Source: Psychroflexus curvus (GTDB lineage Bacteria > Bacteroidota > Bacteroidia > Flavobacteriales > Flavobacteriaceae). Taken from it: a stretch of 64,000 bases of DNA. Positions 24,869 to 33,594 of the stretch are shown here, one piece after another; position 1 is the stretch's first letter; each line of letters begins with the position of its first letter. The stretch lies in the NCBI RefSeq assembly GCF_020164585.1, contig NZ_JAIQZF010000009.1, positions 40,564 through 104,563 of the forward strand. Reading direction: 5' to 3'. The position numbers and the translations under genes were made by a program. The notes under the pieces were generated by a model that saw only the letters and a program-made list of their open reading frames with translations, searched no databases and was not told the DNA's origin.

Positions 24869-27691
24869 ATGGACAAATATTCTTTTTTAAACGCGATACA
24901 TCCATCGCAATTAGCAGATCTTTATAATCAATATTTACAAAACCCTGATGCTGTAGAACCAAGTATGAGAGCCTTCTTTCAAGGGTTTGATTTCGGTTTA
25001 GAATCTGGTGATCATGAAGGAGAGTCCACTGATGGGTCAACTACAGTCACTTTAAAAGATGCTGAAACCAAAGAGGCAGAAGATGTTAAGGTGCCGGAAA
25101 ATGTTCAGAAAGAGTTTCAGGTGGTCAATCTTATCGACGGTTACAGACATCGAGGTCACTTATTTACCAAGACAAACCCTGTAAGGGAACGTCGTAAATA
25201 TTCACCAAAGCTTGACATAGAAAACTTCGGATTATCCAAATCCGATCTCGAGTTAGAGTTTGAAGCCGGTGAGATTATTGGTATTGGAAAGGCAACACTT
25301 CAGCAAATTATAGATTTTCTTGAAAATGTGTTTTGCGATTCCATCGGTGTTGAATATGCCTATATTCGAAAGCCTGAAGAGGTGAAGTGGATCCAAGACA
25401 CTATTTATAAAAATCAGAATAAAACAGATTTTTCAGAACATCAGAAAAAAAACATTTTAAGACGACTCAATGAAGCGGTGACTTTTGAAAGCTTTTTACA
25501 TAAAAGCTATGTGGGTCAAAAACGATTTTCTCTGGAAGGGAATGAGTCCCTGATTCCTGCTTTGGATGCACTTATAGAAGGTGCTGCCGATATGGGAGTA
25601 AAAGAATTTGTGATGGGCATGGCTCACCGTGGTCGATTAAACACCTTAGTCAATATTTTCGGAAAAAGTGCTAAAGACATTTTTAATGAATTTGAAGGTA
25701 AGGACTACGAAGTAGACGGATTTGATGGTGACGTGAAATACCATTTGGGTTGGACGTCTTGTCGTCAAACCGATTCAGGAAAAGAAATCAATTTAAACCT
25801 GGCGCCAAATCCATCTCATTTAGAAACTGTTGGAGCTGTAGTGCAGGGTATTTCCAGAGCAAAACAAGATGATCATTATGTTGGTGAAGAACAAAGTGTT
25901 CTTCCTATCGTCGTTCATGGAGATGCTGCCATTGCCGGACAGGGTATTGCTTATGAAATCGTGCAAATGGCACAACTCGACGGGTACAAAACCGGGGGAA
26001 CCATTCATATTGTTGTGAATAATCAAATTGGATTTACAACCAATTATACAGATGGTCGTTCTTCTACTTATTGTACGGATGTTGCTAAGGTGACTTTATC
26101 TCCAGTGCTTCACGTGAATGCAGATGATGCTGAAGCTGTAGTTCATGCGATGAATTTTGCACTTCAGTATAGAATGGAATTTGGCAGAGACGTGTTCATT
26201 GACTTGCTGGGGTATAGGAAATATGGTCATAATGAAGGTGATGAACCAAGATTTACGCAGCCTCAGCTTTATAAAGCTATTTCTGAGCATAATAATCCCA
26301 GAGACATTTATGCCAATAAATTGATTGAAGAAGAAGTAATTGATGATGAATACCTGGATGAATTAGAAGAAAAAATAAAGACTAAACTCAACGAAGAATA
26401 CGAGGTTTCTAAAAAAGAAGAAAATGCCAGGGTCACTAAAATCCTTCAAGAAGAGTGGGAGGGATATAACTACGCAGATAAACATAAAATGCTTGAGCCG
26501 GTAGACACTACTTTCGACCTGGACAAATTATCAAAGCTGGCAGAGTCTATCACTACATTGCCGGAAGATAAAAGTTTTATGAGAAAAATAGCAAAACTCA
26601 CTAAAACTCGTCACAAGATGTATTTTGAAAAAAATGAATTGGACTGGGCAATGGGTGAGCTTTTGGCATATGCCACTCTGCTTGATGAAGGTCACGATGT
26701 ACGGATTTCTGGTCAGGATGTAGAGCGAGGAACTTTTTCTCACAGGCATGCTGTTATTAAAACAGAAAATAATGAAGAAGAATACATGCCTCATAATAAT
26801 CTAAATGAGGATCAGGGTAAATTTTATATTTATAATTCTCTTCTTTCAGAATATGCTGTTGTTGGTTTTGACTACGGTTACGCTATGGCGAGTCCTTCCA
26901 CGCTAACGATTTGGGAAGCTCAATTTGGAGACTTTAGCAATGGAGCGCAAATCATGATAGATCAGTACATTTCTTCAGCAGAAGATAAATGGAAAACACA
27001 GAATGGTCTTGTTTTATTACTTCCTCATGGCTATGAAGGTCAGGGTTCTGAACATTCTTCAGGACGAATGGAAAGATATCTTCAGCTTTGTGCAAAAGAC
27101 AATATGTTTGTAGCTAACTGTACAAGTCCGGCTAATTATTTTCACTTGCTGAGAAGACAGCTGAAAACCGATTTTAGAAAACCTCTTATTGTTTTTACTC
27201 CAAAAAGCCTGTTGAGACATGCTGAGGTGATTTCGCCAAAAGAAGATTTAGCTGAAGGAAGTTTTCAAACGGTAATCGATGATTCGAAAGCTAAAGTAAA
27301 AGACATTAAAACCCTGGTGTTTTGCTCTGGTAAATTCTATTTTGATCTTAAGAAAAGACGAGAAGAGGAAGAAAGGAACGATGTGGCTTTGGTAAGACTG
27401 GAACAATTATTTCCAGTCCCAAAAGACGAATTAAATAAAATAATCAAGAAATATAAAAATGCTGAGGATGTAGTTTGGGCCCAGGAAGAACCAAGAAACA
27501 TGGGAGCTTATACGCATTTATTGCTGCAATATGATAAAGCTAAAGACTTTAGAGTGTGTAGTAGACGTTTTTACGGTTCTCCGGCAGCAGGTAGTCAGGC
27601 AAGATTTAAGAAGAGACATGAAGGGGTTATCGACTACGTATTCGATCCTTCAAAAGACAATAACATTAAAGATTATAAAAATAAAAACTAA
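24869..27691 (+). CDS. sucA: 2-oxoglutarate dehydrogenase E1 component
   Basis: A 940-residue thiamine-diphosphate enzyme of the citric acid cycle that decarboxylates 2-oxoglutarate. The start at 24869 ([20 protein letters not shown]) is preferred: the family opens with this E2-binding segment, and a promoter-like element lies in the 27-codon extension above. Visible landmarks are [25 protein letters not shown], the ThDP-binding GDAAIAGQG...NNQIGFTT region and the C-terminal transketolase half ([29 protein letters not shown]). sucB follows 20 bases later; both are co-transcribed. Confidence 0.95.
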   Translation: MDKYSFLNAIHPSQLADLYNQYLQNPDAVEPSMRAFFQGFDFGLESGDHEGESTDGSTTVTLKDAETKEAEDVKVPENVQKEFQVVNLIDGYRHRGHLFTKTNPVRERRKYSPKLDIENFGLSKSDLELEFEAGEIIGIGKATLQQIIDFLENVFCDSIGVEYAYIRKPEEVKWIQDTIYKNQNKTDFSEHQKKNILRRLNEAVTFESFLHKSYVGQKRFSLEGNESLIPALDALIEGAADMGVKEFVMGMAHRGRLNTLVNIFGKSAKDIFNEFEGKDYEVDGFDGDVKYHLGWTSCRQTDSGKEINLNLAPNPSHLETVGAVVQGISRAKQDDHYVGEEQSVLPIVVHGDAAIAGQGIAYEIVQMAQLDGYKTGGTIHIVVNNQIGFTTNYTDGRSSTYCTDVAKVTLSPVLHVNADDAEAVVHAMNFALQYRMEFGRDVFIDLLGYRKYGHNEGDEPRFTQPQLYKAISEHNNPRDIYANKLIEEEVIDDEYLDELEEKIKTKLNEEYEVSKKEENARVTKILQEEWEGYNYADKHKMLEPVDTTFDLDKLSKLAESITTLPEDKSFMRKIAKLTKTRHKMYFEKNELDWAMGELLAYATLLDEGHDVRISGQDVERGTFSHRHAVIKTENNEEEYMPHNNLNEDQGKFYIYNSLLSEYAVVGFDYGYAMASPSTLTIWEAQFGDFSNGAQIMIDQYISSAEDKWKTQNGLVLLLPHGYEGQGSEHSSGRMERYLQLCAKDNMFVANCTSPANYFHLLRRQLKTDFRKPLIVFTPKSLLRHAEVISPKEDLAEGSFQTVIDDSKAKVKDIKTLVFCSGKFYFDLKKRREEEERNDVALVRLEQLFPVPKDELNKIIKKYKNAEDVVWAQEEPRNMGAYTHLLLQYDKAKDFRVCSRRFYGSPAAGSQARFKKRHEGVIDYVFDPSKDNNIKDYKNKN

Positions 27692-27711
27692 GACACGAAA
27701 CACATAATATT

Positions 27712-29004
27712 ATGGCTTTAGAAATGAAAGTCCCTTCACCGGGAGAGTCAATTAGCGAAGTTGAAATCGCAGAATGGTTAGTAAAAGATGGCGACTACGT
27801 AGAAAAAGATCAGGCAGTCGCTGAAGTGGATAGCGATAAAGCCACTTTGGAGTTACCAGCTGAGGCTTCAGGAATTATTACACTCAAAGCAGAAGAAGGC
27901 GACGTGGTCCAGGTTGGAGAAGTCGTTTGCTTAATCGATACTGATGCCAAAAAGCCATCTGGCGGTGAGGATAAAGACGATAAATCCAAATCTGAAGATA
28001 AAGACGATAAGGATAAATCTAAAAAGTCCTCAGAGGATAAGAAATCTGAAGAAAAAGAAGAAAAGAAAGAAGACAAGAAAGAAGATAAAAAGTCTACTCA
28101 AGAGGATAAAAAAGATACTTACGCTTCAGGCAGCCCGTCTCCGGCAGCTAAGAAAACCCTGGATGAAAAAGGGATCGATCCTAAAGATGTGAAAGGTACT
28201 GGAAGAGATGGCAGAATCACCAAAGACGATGCTGTCAACGCTGAAGCAAAACCGTCTATGGGTTCACCTGGTCCGGGCAAACGCAGCGAGTCTAAAAGCA
28301 AAATGTCTATGCTGCGCAGAAAAGTAGCAGAGCGTTTGGTGAGTGCCAAAAATGAAACAGCCATGTTGACGACCTTCAATGAAGTCAATATGCAGCCTAT
28401 TTTTGACCTGAGATCTCAGTACAAGGAGAAGTTCAAAGAGACCCACGGGGTAAGTCTAGGCTTTATGTCTTTCTTCACATTAGCTGTGGTTCGCGCTTTA
28501 GATAAGTTTCCATCGGTCAACTCTATGGTGGACGGTAAAGAAATGATCACTTACGATTATAAAGACATCAGCATCGCGGTATCCGGACCTAAAGGTCTCA
28601 TGGTTCCTGTGATGCGTAATGCAGAGAATCTTGGTTTCAGGGGGGTTGAGCAGGAAGTAAAACGCCTGGCCACGCGTGCAAGAGACGGTAAAATCACTGT
28701 GGATGAAATGACAGGAGGAACTTTTACGATTTCCAATGGCGGGGTGTTCGGGTCTATGTTGTCTACACCCATCATCAACCCACCACAAAGTGGTATTTTG
28801 GGAATGCACAATATCGTGGAACGACCAGTGGCTATAGACGGGAAAGTAGAAATACGTCCGATCATGTATGTGGCGCTGTCTTATGACCATAGAATTATCG
28901 ATGGTCGTGAGTCGGTTGGATTTCTGGTGGCGATCAAAGAAGCTCTGGAAGATCCAAAAGAACTCCTGATGGATGGTGATGTGGAAAAAGCTTTGGAGCT
29001 TTAG
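27712..29004 (+). CDS. sucB: Dihydrolipoyl succinyltransferase E2 component
   Basis: A 430-residue core subunit of the 2-oxoglutarate dehydrogenase complex. It has one lipoyl domain (residues 1-75, lipoyl Lys in [11 protein letters not shown]), a very charged linker made almost only of Lys, Glu, Asp and Ser (about 80-140), a peripheral-subunit binding domain ([20 protein letters not shown]), and a catalytic domain with the C-terminal active-site motif [11 protein letters not shown]. The linker is longer and more lysine-rich than in most homologues. It is followed by a terminator. No E3 gene is in the window. Confidence 0.95.
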   Translation: MALEMKVPSPGESISEVEIAEWLVKDGDYVEKDQAVAEVDSDKATLELPAEASGIITLKAEEGDVVQVGEVVCLIDTDAKKPSGGEDKDDKSKSEDKDDKDKSKKSSEDKKSEEKEEKKEDKKEDKKSTQEDKKDTYASGSPSPAAKKTLDEKGIDPKDVKGTGRDGRITKDDAVNAEAKPSMGSPGPGKRSESKSKMSMLRRKVAERLVSAKNETAMLTTFNEVNMQPIFDLRSQYKEKFKETHGVSLGFMSFFTLAVVRALDKFPSVNSMVDGKEMITYDYKDISIAVSGPKGLMVPVMRNAENLGFRGVEQEVKRLATRARDGKITVDEMTGGTFTISNGGVFGSMLSTPIINPPQSGILGMHNIVERPVAIDGKVEIRPIMYVALSYDHRIIDGRESVGFLVAIKEALEDPKELLMDGDVEKALEL

Positions 29005-29028
29005 TCAGCTGGCTTTTTATATAATTAT

Positions 29029-29065
29029 AACCCTGAAGTTTTTTCAAAGCTTCAGGGTTTTTTTA
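29029..29065 (+). terminator. Rho-independent terminator of sucAB
   Basis: AACCCTGAAG (29029-29038) pairs with CTTCAGGGTT (29050-29059) and runs into T7, 25 bases after the sucB stop. Confidence 0.9.
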
Positions 29066-29258
29066 TGCTGATTTTGCTTTAGTTTACTTTTATGTCTTTA
29101 GATACATTTCTTGATGGTTTCTACTAAGCTTAAACATCCAGTCTGGTGAGGGATTTTGACTGAAGGTGAGGAGGTAGGTTAAAAAATGCATAATGAATTT
29201 TAATAATAACCAACTATTAGTTGCAGAACCTTACCAACAAGTCGAATAAAACGGACAA

Positions 29259-29290
29259 TTGTAAGAATATAGTAAATAGTATTAACTTTG
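29259..29290 (+). promoter_or_regulatory. Candidate promoter of the DUF433/DUF5615 pair
   Basis: TTG (29259-29261), 21 bases, then TAACTTTG (29283-29290). The -7 element is a full TAnnTTTG match and lies only 5 bases before the first candidate ATG, so the message would be almost leaderless. Confidence 0.5.
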
Positions 29291-29295
29291 AGAAA

Positions 29296-29535
29296 ATGAT
29301 GGACATGGATAAATTTAAAAATAGAATAACGATAGATCCTGAAATATGTCACGGGAAGCCTTGTATTAGAGGTATGAGATGGCCTGTTGAAGTTATAATT
29401 GACATGTTGGGCTCTGGTATGAGTATTGAACAAATACTGGAGGATCATAACGAACTTGAAAAAGAAGATATTTTAGCAAGTTTAAATTTTGCTAAATTAT
29501 ACTTATCTGGTCATACCATTATAGATGTTGCCTAA
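29296..29535 (+). CDS. DUF433 antitoxin
   Basis: A 79-residue protein of the DUF433 family, the antitoxin partner of PIN-like DUF5615 toxins. The conserved core RITIDPEICHGKPCIRGMRW and the following helix-turn-helix-like part (VEVIIDMLGSGMSIEQIL) are clear. Start codons at 29296, 29299 and 29305 are all possible; an upstream TTG at 29221 is rejected because a promoter-like element lies between it and the core. The toxin gene overlaps its stop (TAATG). The module lies behind the sucAB terminator. Confidence 0.88.
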   Translation: MMDMDKFKNRITIDPEICHGKPCIRGMRWPVEVIIDMLGSGMSIEQILEDHNELEKEDILASLNFAKLYLSGHTIIDVA

Positions 29536-29894
29536 TGAGGTTTCTGTGCGATGTCCATATATCTTATAAATTGGCTAGACACTTGGGTTCTTTAGGTTTT
29601 GAATCTATGCATGTTAATGAGATCTTAGATAAATCAGAGACTAAAGATTCTGACTTATGTAAATATGCAGACCAAAATGATAATGTGATTATTTCCAAAG
29701 ACTCTGATTTTAGGGATTCATTTTTTGTAAATCAAACACCTAAAAAACTTATTAAAATTAATTTAGGAAACATATCAAATCAAGAATTAATAGGGATTTT
29801 TAATGATAATATTAAATCAATTCAAAAATTATATGTAAAACAGAATTTTCTACTTGAGATTGATAGAGATCATATTAACTTGATTGAATTATAG
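29535..29894 (+). CDS. DUF5615 PIN-like toxin
   Basis: A 119-residue protein of the DUF5615 (Mut7-C-like PIN) family. PIN-domain acids are visible: Asp6 in FLCDVHIS and the motif VIISKDSDFRD at about residues 51-61. Such proteins are predicted metal-dependent RNases held in check by the DUF433 partner encoded just before. The frame is intact from start to stop. Unlike the other three TA modules in the window, no duplicated host-gene tail was found around this pair. Confidence 0.88.
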   Translation: MRFLCDVHISYKLARHLGSLGFESMHVNEILDKSETKDSDLCKYADQNDNVIISKDSDFRDSFFVNQTPKKLIKINLGNISNQELIGIFNDNIKSIQKLYVKQNFLLEIDRDHINLIEL

Positions 29895-29899
29895 CAAAA

Positions 29900-30025
29900 A
29901 TGGCTCACGGAAGTTTATCTCATTTCAAAGCGACCTTAGCTAGAAAAGCAGAACACAATCATAAACGAATGGCGAGACCAGCCAGACAATCAAAGTTTAA
30001 AGCCACGGGAATCACTATAACCTGA
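29900..30025 (+). CDS. Possible small basic protein or gene fragment
   Basis: A 41-codon open frame starts 6 bases after the toxin stop codon. It reads MAHGSLSHFKATLARKAEHN and then a basic, proline-containing part (KRMARPARQSKF), ending ATGITIT. The composition is protein-like and the ATG is close behind the TA pair, but the family was not recognised. It may equally be the 3' end of a decayed gene carried with the module. Confidence 0.35.
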   Translation: MAHGSLSHFKATLARKAEHNHKRMARPARQSKFKATGITIT

Positions 30026-30031
30026 TTGACA

Positions 30032-30071
30032 AGACCTCACAGTCCCCAAAGCTTTGGGGACTGTGAGGTCT
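30032..30071. repeat. Perfect 40-bp palindrome
   Basis: Two 20-base arms (30032-30051 and 30052-30071) are exact reverse complements with no spacer, AGACCTCACAGTCCCCAAAG being the left arm. Elements of the form GACCTCACAG...CTGTGAGGTC are dispersed in Bacteroidota genomes. It lies between two TA modules. There is no T run, so it is not a standard terminator. Confidence 0.85.
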
Positions 30072-30154
30072 AACAATTTACGAATTTGTTTATCTGTTTG
30101 TATCCCAAGGTAATTATTTTGTGCCTAGATATGGTTTACACCGTTAATTTGAGA

Positions 30155-30274
30155 CTACTTCAAATACAAATAATCGGTCTTAAAATCAATAACAGCTTTT
30201 TCTTTTTTAAGGATGTCGGCACCAATGATGCCATGAACCAGTTCAGCATCGTGATCGCTTAAGGCTTAATTGAT
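30155..30274 (-). repeat. Direct repeat, copy 2: detached tail of the retropepsin-like gene
   Basis: This 120-base segment matches 31077-31196 at a constant offset of 922, with about 13 mismatches and no gaps. It covers the last 40 codons of the retropepsin-like gene and ends exactly at its stop codon (TAG). Of 11 changed codons 8 are synonymous; one (AAA to TAA) is a stop and two change the residue (Gly to Glu, Tyr to Phe). It is cut off from a gene body. Confidence 0.93.
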
Positions 30275-30312
30275 AAGGGGTTAAACATACCAGTTTAGAA
30301 ATTGAAAATTAC

Positions 30313-30343
30313 TTGACGAATGTTATCTAATTAGCTAACTTTG
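30313..30343 (+). promoter_or_regulatory. Candidate promoter of the second higBA module
   Basis: TTG (30313-30315), 20 bases, then TAACTTTG (30336-30343), a good match in sequence and spacing to the Bacteroidota consensus. The module's toxin remnant follows. Confidence 0.6.
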
Positions 30344-30400
30344 CTTTAATTATGTTTAGGTATTGGTTTGAGCAAATTCAAAAGAAATATCCAAATTTAT

Positions 30401-30708
30401 AAAAATCACTTTTAGGATTTTTACAATAAGCAAAATGCAAAAGTGCAGGATAAAATTGACTGGACAGTGACTCTAGTGCAGACGACCAGAATTGTTCCGG
30501 AAAAGTATTTTAAGCGTTTGACTAACACCGATGGACTTTGGGAAATCCGAGTATCAGCAAACAAAGGGATTTTTAGAATTTTTTTTTTGACAAAGGAAAC
30601 TTAGTAGTTGTGTTAAGTGGATTTCAAAAGAAAACGCAAAAGACTCCGAAATCAGAAATAGAAAGGGCAGAACGACTTAAAAAAGAATATTATGAAAACA
30701 AAAAATAA
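30401..30708 (+). pseudogene. higB: HigB-type toxin, broken by a stop and a frameshift
   Basis: The frame ending at 30708 encodes recognisable HigB (DFYNKQNAKVQDKIDWT, PEKYFKRLTNTDGLWEIRV, then after one added T, DKGNLVVVLSGFQKKTQKTP). Two lesions disable it. TAG at 30413-30415 interrupts NHF-DFY where a Trp or similar codon is expected, and the T10 run at 30579-30588 is one base short, shifting the frame. The 5' end cannot be fixed. The two separate lesions make a sequencing error an unlikely full explanation. The end overlaps the start of the antitoxin by 17 bases. Confidence 0.85.
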
Positions 30709-30994
30709 CACGACAAACTGGGACGACCATCTTGAGGCTAAGTACGGGAAAATAGGAACAGACACCAGAGAAAAATTTCAAGAGGAATTAGAAGCATTTA
30801 GAATTGGCGTTTTAATACAGGAAGCCAGAAAGAGTAAAAACCTTACTCAGCAACAGCTGGCTGAAAAAGTAGGAACAACCAAAAGTTATATTTCTAGAAT
30901 TGAAAACAATGCTAGTGATATTCGGCTTTCAACTTTGATGCGAATTATTCGTGAAGGTTTAGGTGGAAGTCTCAAATTATCATTGAACGTATAA
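30692..30994 (+). CDS. higA: HigA-type antitoxin, XRE family
   Basis: A 100-residue protein with a Cro/C1 helix-turn-helix at about residues 50-75 (NLTQQQLAEKVGTTKSYISR, then IENNASDIRLSTL). It is preceded, with overlap, by a HigB frame that carries two lesions, so the antitoxin is retained without a working partner. An orphan HigA may still repress its own promoter or neutralise related toxins. It is convergent with the retropepsin-like gene, 82 bases between the stop codons, and is enclosed by two copies of that gene's 3' end. Confidence 0.88.
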   Translation: MKTKNNTTNWDDHLEAKYGKIGTDTREKFQEELEAFRIGVLIQEARKSKNLTQQQLAEKVGTTKSYISRIENNASDIRLSTLMRIIREGLGGSLKLSLNV

Positions 30995-31076
30995 AGTCAG
31001 CAGATATAATTTTTAAATTCAAAAATGTATTTCAAAGTAACTACTTCTATGTCATTGATTATTTCAATAACCAATC

Positions 31077-31196
31077 CTACTTCAAATACAAATAATCCGT
31101 CTTATAATCAATAACAGCCTTACCTTTTTTAAGAATATCGGCGCCGATGATGCCATGAACCAGTTCAGCATCGTGATCGCTCAAAGCTTTATTGAC
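31077..31196 (-). repeat. Direct repeat, copy 1: functional 3' end of the retropepsin-like gene
   Basis: The last 40 codons of the gene at 31077-31514, matching 30155-30274. This copy is in frame with the complete gene and has no stop before its end. Confidence 0.93.
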
Positions 31197-31514
31197 GTGA
31201 GACAAATCAAATAAAATCAGATCCACCTTCTTTTTGGTCCATTTCCCAATGCTTACTTTATTGTTGGTGGAGGCTCGGGTGAGCATATTGGTGGCGCCGG
31301 CACCAGCGGCTTTGATGCTGCTGTCTTCAGAAAACAGATTAAAATGATCGGCGTAGGTGAAATCGATGCAGGAACTGGAGGCGCCGGTATCTATAATAAA
31401 ACTGCCTTCCACATCATTAATGACGACTTTACACTCGTAATGATTGGTCTCCGTGCTATTCATTTTTAGGGCTTTGTATTTTTTTTCTTTTAGAAATGAT
31501 TTTAAAGATGACAT
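31077..31514 (-). CDS. Retropepsin-like aspartic protease domain protein
   Basis: A 145-residue soluble protein with the single-domain aspartic protease signature: SFIIDTGASSSCIDF (catalytic Asp at about residue 42) and the second hallmark GIIGADIL at about 121-128. Bacterial members act as dimers and process other proteins, but targets here are unknown. There is no signal peptide. It is divergent from tatD; the promoters of both overlap in the 50-base gap. Its 3' end is duplicated on the far side of the higBA module at 30401-30994. Confidence 0.87.
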   Translation of the reverse strand: MSSLKSFLKEKKYKALKMNSTETNHYECKVVINDVEGSFIIDTGASSSCIDFTYADHFNLFSEDSSIKAAGAGATNMLTRASTNNKVSIGKWTKKKVDLILFDLSHVNKALSDHDAELVHGIIGADILKKGKAVIDYKTDYLYLK

Positions 31515-31529
31515 TTATGGGATTTTGGG

Positions 31530-31560
31530 CAAATATAAAGTTTCGTTTTAAATAAATTTG
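31530..31560. promoter_or_regulatory. Overlapping divergent promoters of the retropepsin-like gene and tatD
   Basis: On the minus strand TATATTTG (31537-31530) lies 16 bases before the retropepsin start. On the plus strand TAAATTTG (31553-31560) lies 4 bases before the tatD start. Both are full TAnnTTTG matches. The -33 elements are not clear. Confidence 0.45.
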
Positions 31561-31564
31561 CTCC

Positions 31565-32332
31565 ATGATACTAACAGATACCCACACCCACTTATATTCT
31601 GAAGCTTTTAACGAAGATAGAACGGAAGTGGTCCAAAGAGCCATAGATAATAACATTAAGCGTTTCTTTATTCCCGCCATAGATTCAGAAACCACACAGG
31701 CTATGTACGATTTGGAAAAACAATTTCCAGAGCATATGTTTCTTATGATGGGTTTACATCCTACTTCAGTTTCCGAAACCGTAGGACAAGAACTGAAACA
31801 CATTGAAGAAGAATTAGCAAAGCGGAAATTCTATGCTGTTGGTGAAATCGGCATCGATTTATACTGGGATAAAAGCTTCTTTGAAGCGCAACGCAAAGCC
31901 TTTAAGCATCAGATTCAATTAGCAAAACACTATAAGTTACCCATTGTAATTCACTGCAGAGAGGCCTTCGATGAGGTTTTTGAGGTCTTGGAAGAAGAAA
32001 AAGGGGAAGATTTGTACGGCATTTTTCATTGTTTTACAGGAACCAAAGCTCAGGCCGAACAGGCTATCGGTTACAATATGAAGCTGGGAATTGGAGGCGT
32101 TGTCACCTTTAAAAATGGAAAGATAGATCAGTTTCTTTCTGAAATCGATTTGAAACATATTGTTTTGGAAACGGATTCCCCTTACCTTGCTCCAAAGCCT
32201 TATCGCGGTAAACGGAATGAAAGTTCTTATGTTTTGAAAGTAGCAGAGAAACTATCAGAACTTTACGGGTTGAGTCTTGAGCAAATTGCTAAGCAGACGA
32301 CCCAAAATTCTAAAGACGTCTTCGGAATTTAA
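31565..32332 (+). CDS. tatD: TatD-family metal-dependent deoxyribonuclease
   Basis: A 255-residue TIM-barrel hydrolase. The metal ligands are in place: THTHL near the start (residues 5-9), the Glu in AVGEIGIDLYW (about 92), His in IVIHCREAF (about 128), HCFTG (about 153) and Asp in LETDSPYLAP (about 203). TatD proteins are 3'-5' exonucleases linked to DNA repair and RNA turnover. The length fits the family. It is followed after 13 bases by ansA, with which it probably forms an operon. Confidence 0.93.
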   Translation: MILTDTHTHLYSEAFNEDRTEVVQRAIDNNIKRFFIPAIDSETTQAMYDLEKQFPEHMFLMMGLHPTSVSETVGQELKHIEEELAKRKFYAVGEIGIDLYWDKSFFEAQRKAFKHQIQLAKHYKLPIVIHCREAFDEVFEVLEEEKGEDLYGIFHCFTGTKAQAEQAIGYNMKLGIGGVVTFKNGKIDQFLSEIDLKHIVLETDSPYLAPKPYRGKRNESSYVLKVAEKLSELYGLSLEQIAKQTTQNSKDVFGI

Positions 32333-32345
32333 TACAGATATACTT

Positions 32346-33365
32346 ATGTCCAGAATCTTACTAGTGTATACGGGTGGAACCATAGGGATGATTAAAAATC
32401 CTGAAACAGGAACGCTTGCCGCTTTCAATTTTGATGAATTGCTATCTAATATTCCTGAATTAAAGCTTCTCGAACACGACATAAGTACGGTTAGTTTTGA
32501 AGAACCAATCGATTCTTCAGATATGGACACTACAGATTATGTCAGGTTAGCCAATCTGATAGAAGAGCATTTTGAGGACTATGACGGATTTGTGGTGCTT
32601 CATGGGAGTGATACCATGTCTTACTCAGCATCGGCGATATCATTTATGTTTGAGAACCTGAAAAAGCCAATTATTTTCACTGGGTCACAACTCCCAATTG
32701 GAGATTTGCGAACAGATGCTAAAGAAAATTTAATCACCAGCATACAATTGGCGGGTTTAAAGGAACACGGCAAAACAGTAATTAAAGAAGTCGGTCTTTA
32801 CTTTGAGTATAAACTATACAGGGCTAACAGGACTACCAAAGTCAACGCAGAGCATTTTGAAGCTTTTGCCTCTTCCAATTTTCCTCCTATTGCAGAATCG
32901 GGTGTCAACCTGAAGATAAATTACGAGAAGCTCATGAAACCCAACATGAGAAAGAAAATGATTGTCCATAAATTTTTAAATGACAATATCCTGGTTCTCA
33001 AATTATTTCCTGGAATAAATTACAATACCCTTGAGCATATTTTTAACACCCCACATATTGAAGGGATCGTTTTAGAAACGTTTGGCAGTGGAAATGCTAA
33101 AACCGATGCGTGGTTTCTGGAGCTTTTGAAAACTATCGTAGACAGGGGAGTTCATGTTGTGAATGTGACGCAATGTGTTGGAGGTTCAGTGTTTATGGGG
33201 AAATATGCCACAAGTGAACGATTAAAAAAAATAGGGGTAATAAGCGGAGGAGACATCACTACGGAGGCAGCTGTGGGAAAAATGATGTATCTTTTGACAA
33301 AAAATTTAGGACCCAAAGTATTTAAAACTATATTTGAAACCTCTTTGCGAGGTGAAATGAATTAA
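32346..33365 (+). CDS. ansA: Type I (cytoplasmic) L-asparaginase
   Basis: A 339-residue asparaginase that hydrolyses asparagine to aspartate and ammonia. The start at 32346 (MSRILLVYTGGTIGMI) puts the catalytic TGGTIG motif at residues 9-14; the longer frame above it lies in the end of tatD and lacks homology. The second active-site loop is VLHGSDTMSYSASA (about 88-101). There is no signal peptide, which agrees with the type I, low-affinity class. tatD lies directly upstream, tRNA-Ser directly downstream. Confidence 0.94.
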   Translation: MSRILLVYTGGTIGMIKNPETGTLAAFNFDELLSNIPELKLLEHDISTVSFEEPIDSSDMDTTDYVRLANLIEEHFEDYDGFVVLHGSDTMSYSASAISFMFENLKKPIIFTGSQLPIGDLRTDAKENLITSIQLAGLKEHGKTVIKEVGLYFEYKLYRANRTTKVNAEHFEAFASSNFPPIAESGVNLKINYEKLMKPNMRKKMIVHKFLNDNILVLKLFPGINYNTLEHIFNTPHIEGIVLETFGSGNAKTDAWFLELLKTIVDRGVHVVNVTQCVGGSVFMGKYATSERLKKIGVISGGDITTEAAVGKMMYLLTKNLGPKVFKTIFETSLRGEMN

Positions 33366-33444
33366 AAATTAACGTGCTTTTCTTCTTATAAAAGTATTTT
33401 TTTTTATTTATTTGCTAAGTATTAGTTATCGTTCATTAATATAA

Positions 33445-33534
33445 AGAGAGGTGACCGAGCGGTCGAAGGTGTACGCCTGGAAAGCGTATGTTCCGATTGT
33501 ATCGGAACCGAGGGTTCGAATCCCTTCCTCTCTG
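33445..33534 (+). tRNA. tRNA-Ser (anticodon GGA)
   Basis: Acceptor AGAGAGG (33445-33451) pairs with CCTCTCT (33527-33533) before discriminator G. The anticodon loop CTGGAAA within TACGC/GCGTA gives GGA. A long variable arm (TTCCGATTGTATCGGAA) and T-loop GGTTCGAATCC complete the class II cloverleaf. CCA is not encoded. Confidence 0.96.
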
Positions 33535-33594
33535 CTTTACTAAAACAAACTAAAAACCATTAAACACTAATTATTAATTCTAAGACAGACAACA

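Noticed and set aside
28498..28890. Antisense frames in sucB
   Set aside because: They mirror conserved sucB codons; two frames are open at once on the minus strand, a composition effect.
29005..29894. Tail duplication around the DUF433/DUF5615 module
   Set aside because: The end of sucB was compared by eye with the DNA after 29894 and no copy was found; the module is therefore not counted with the other three.
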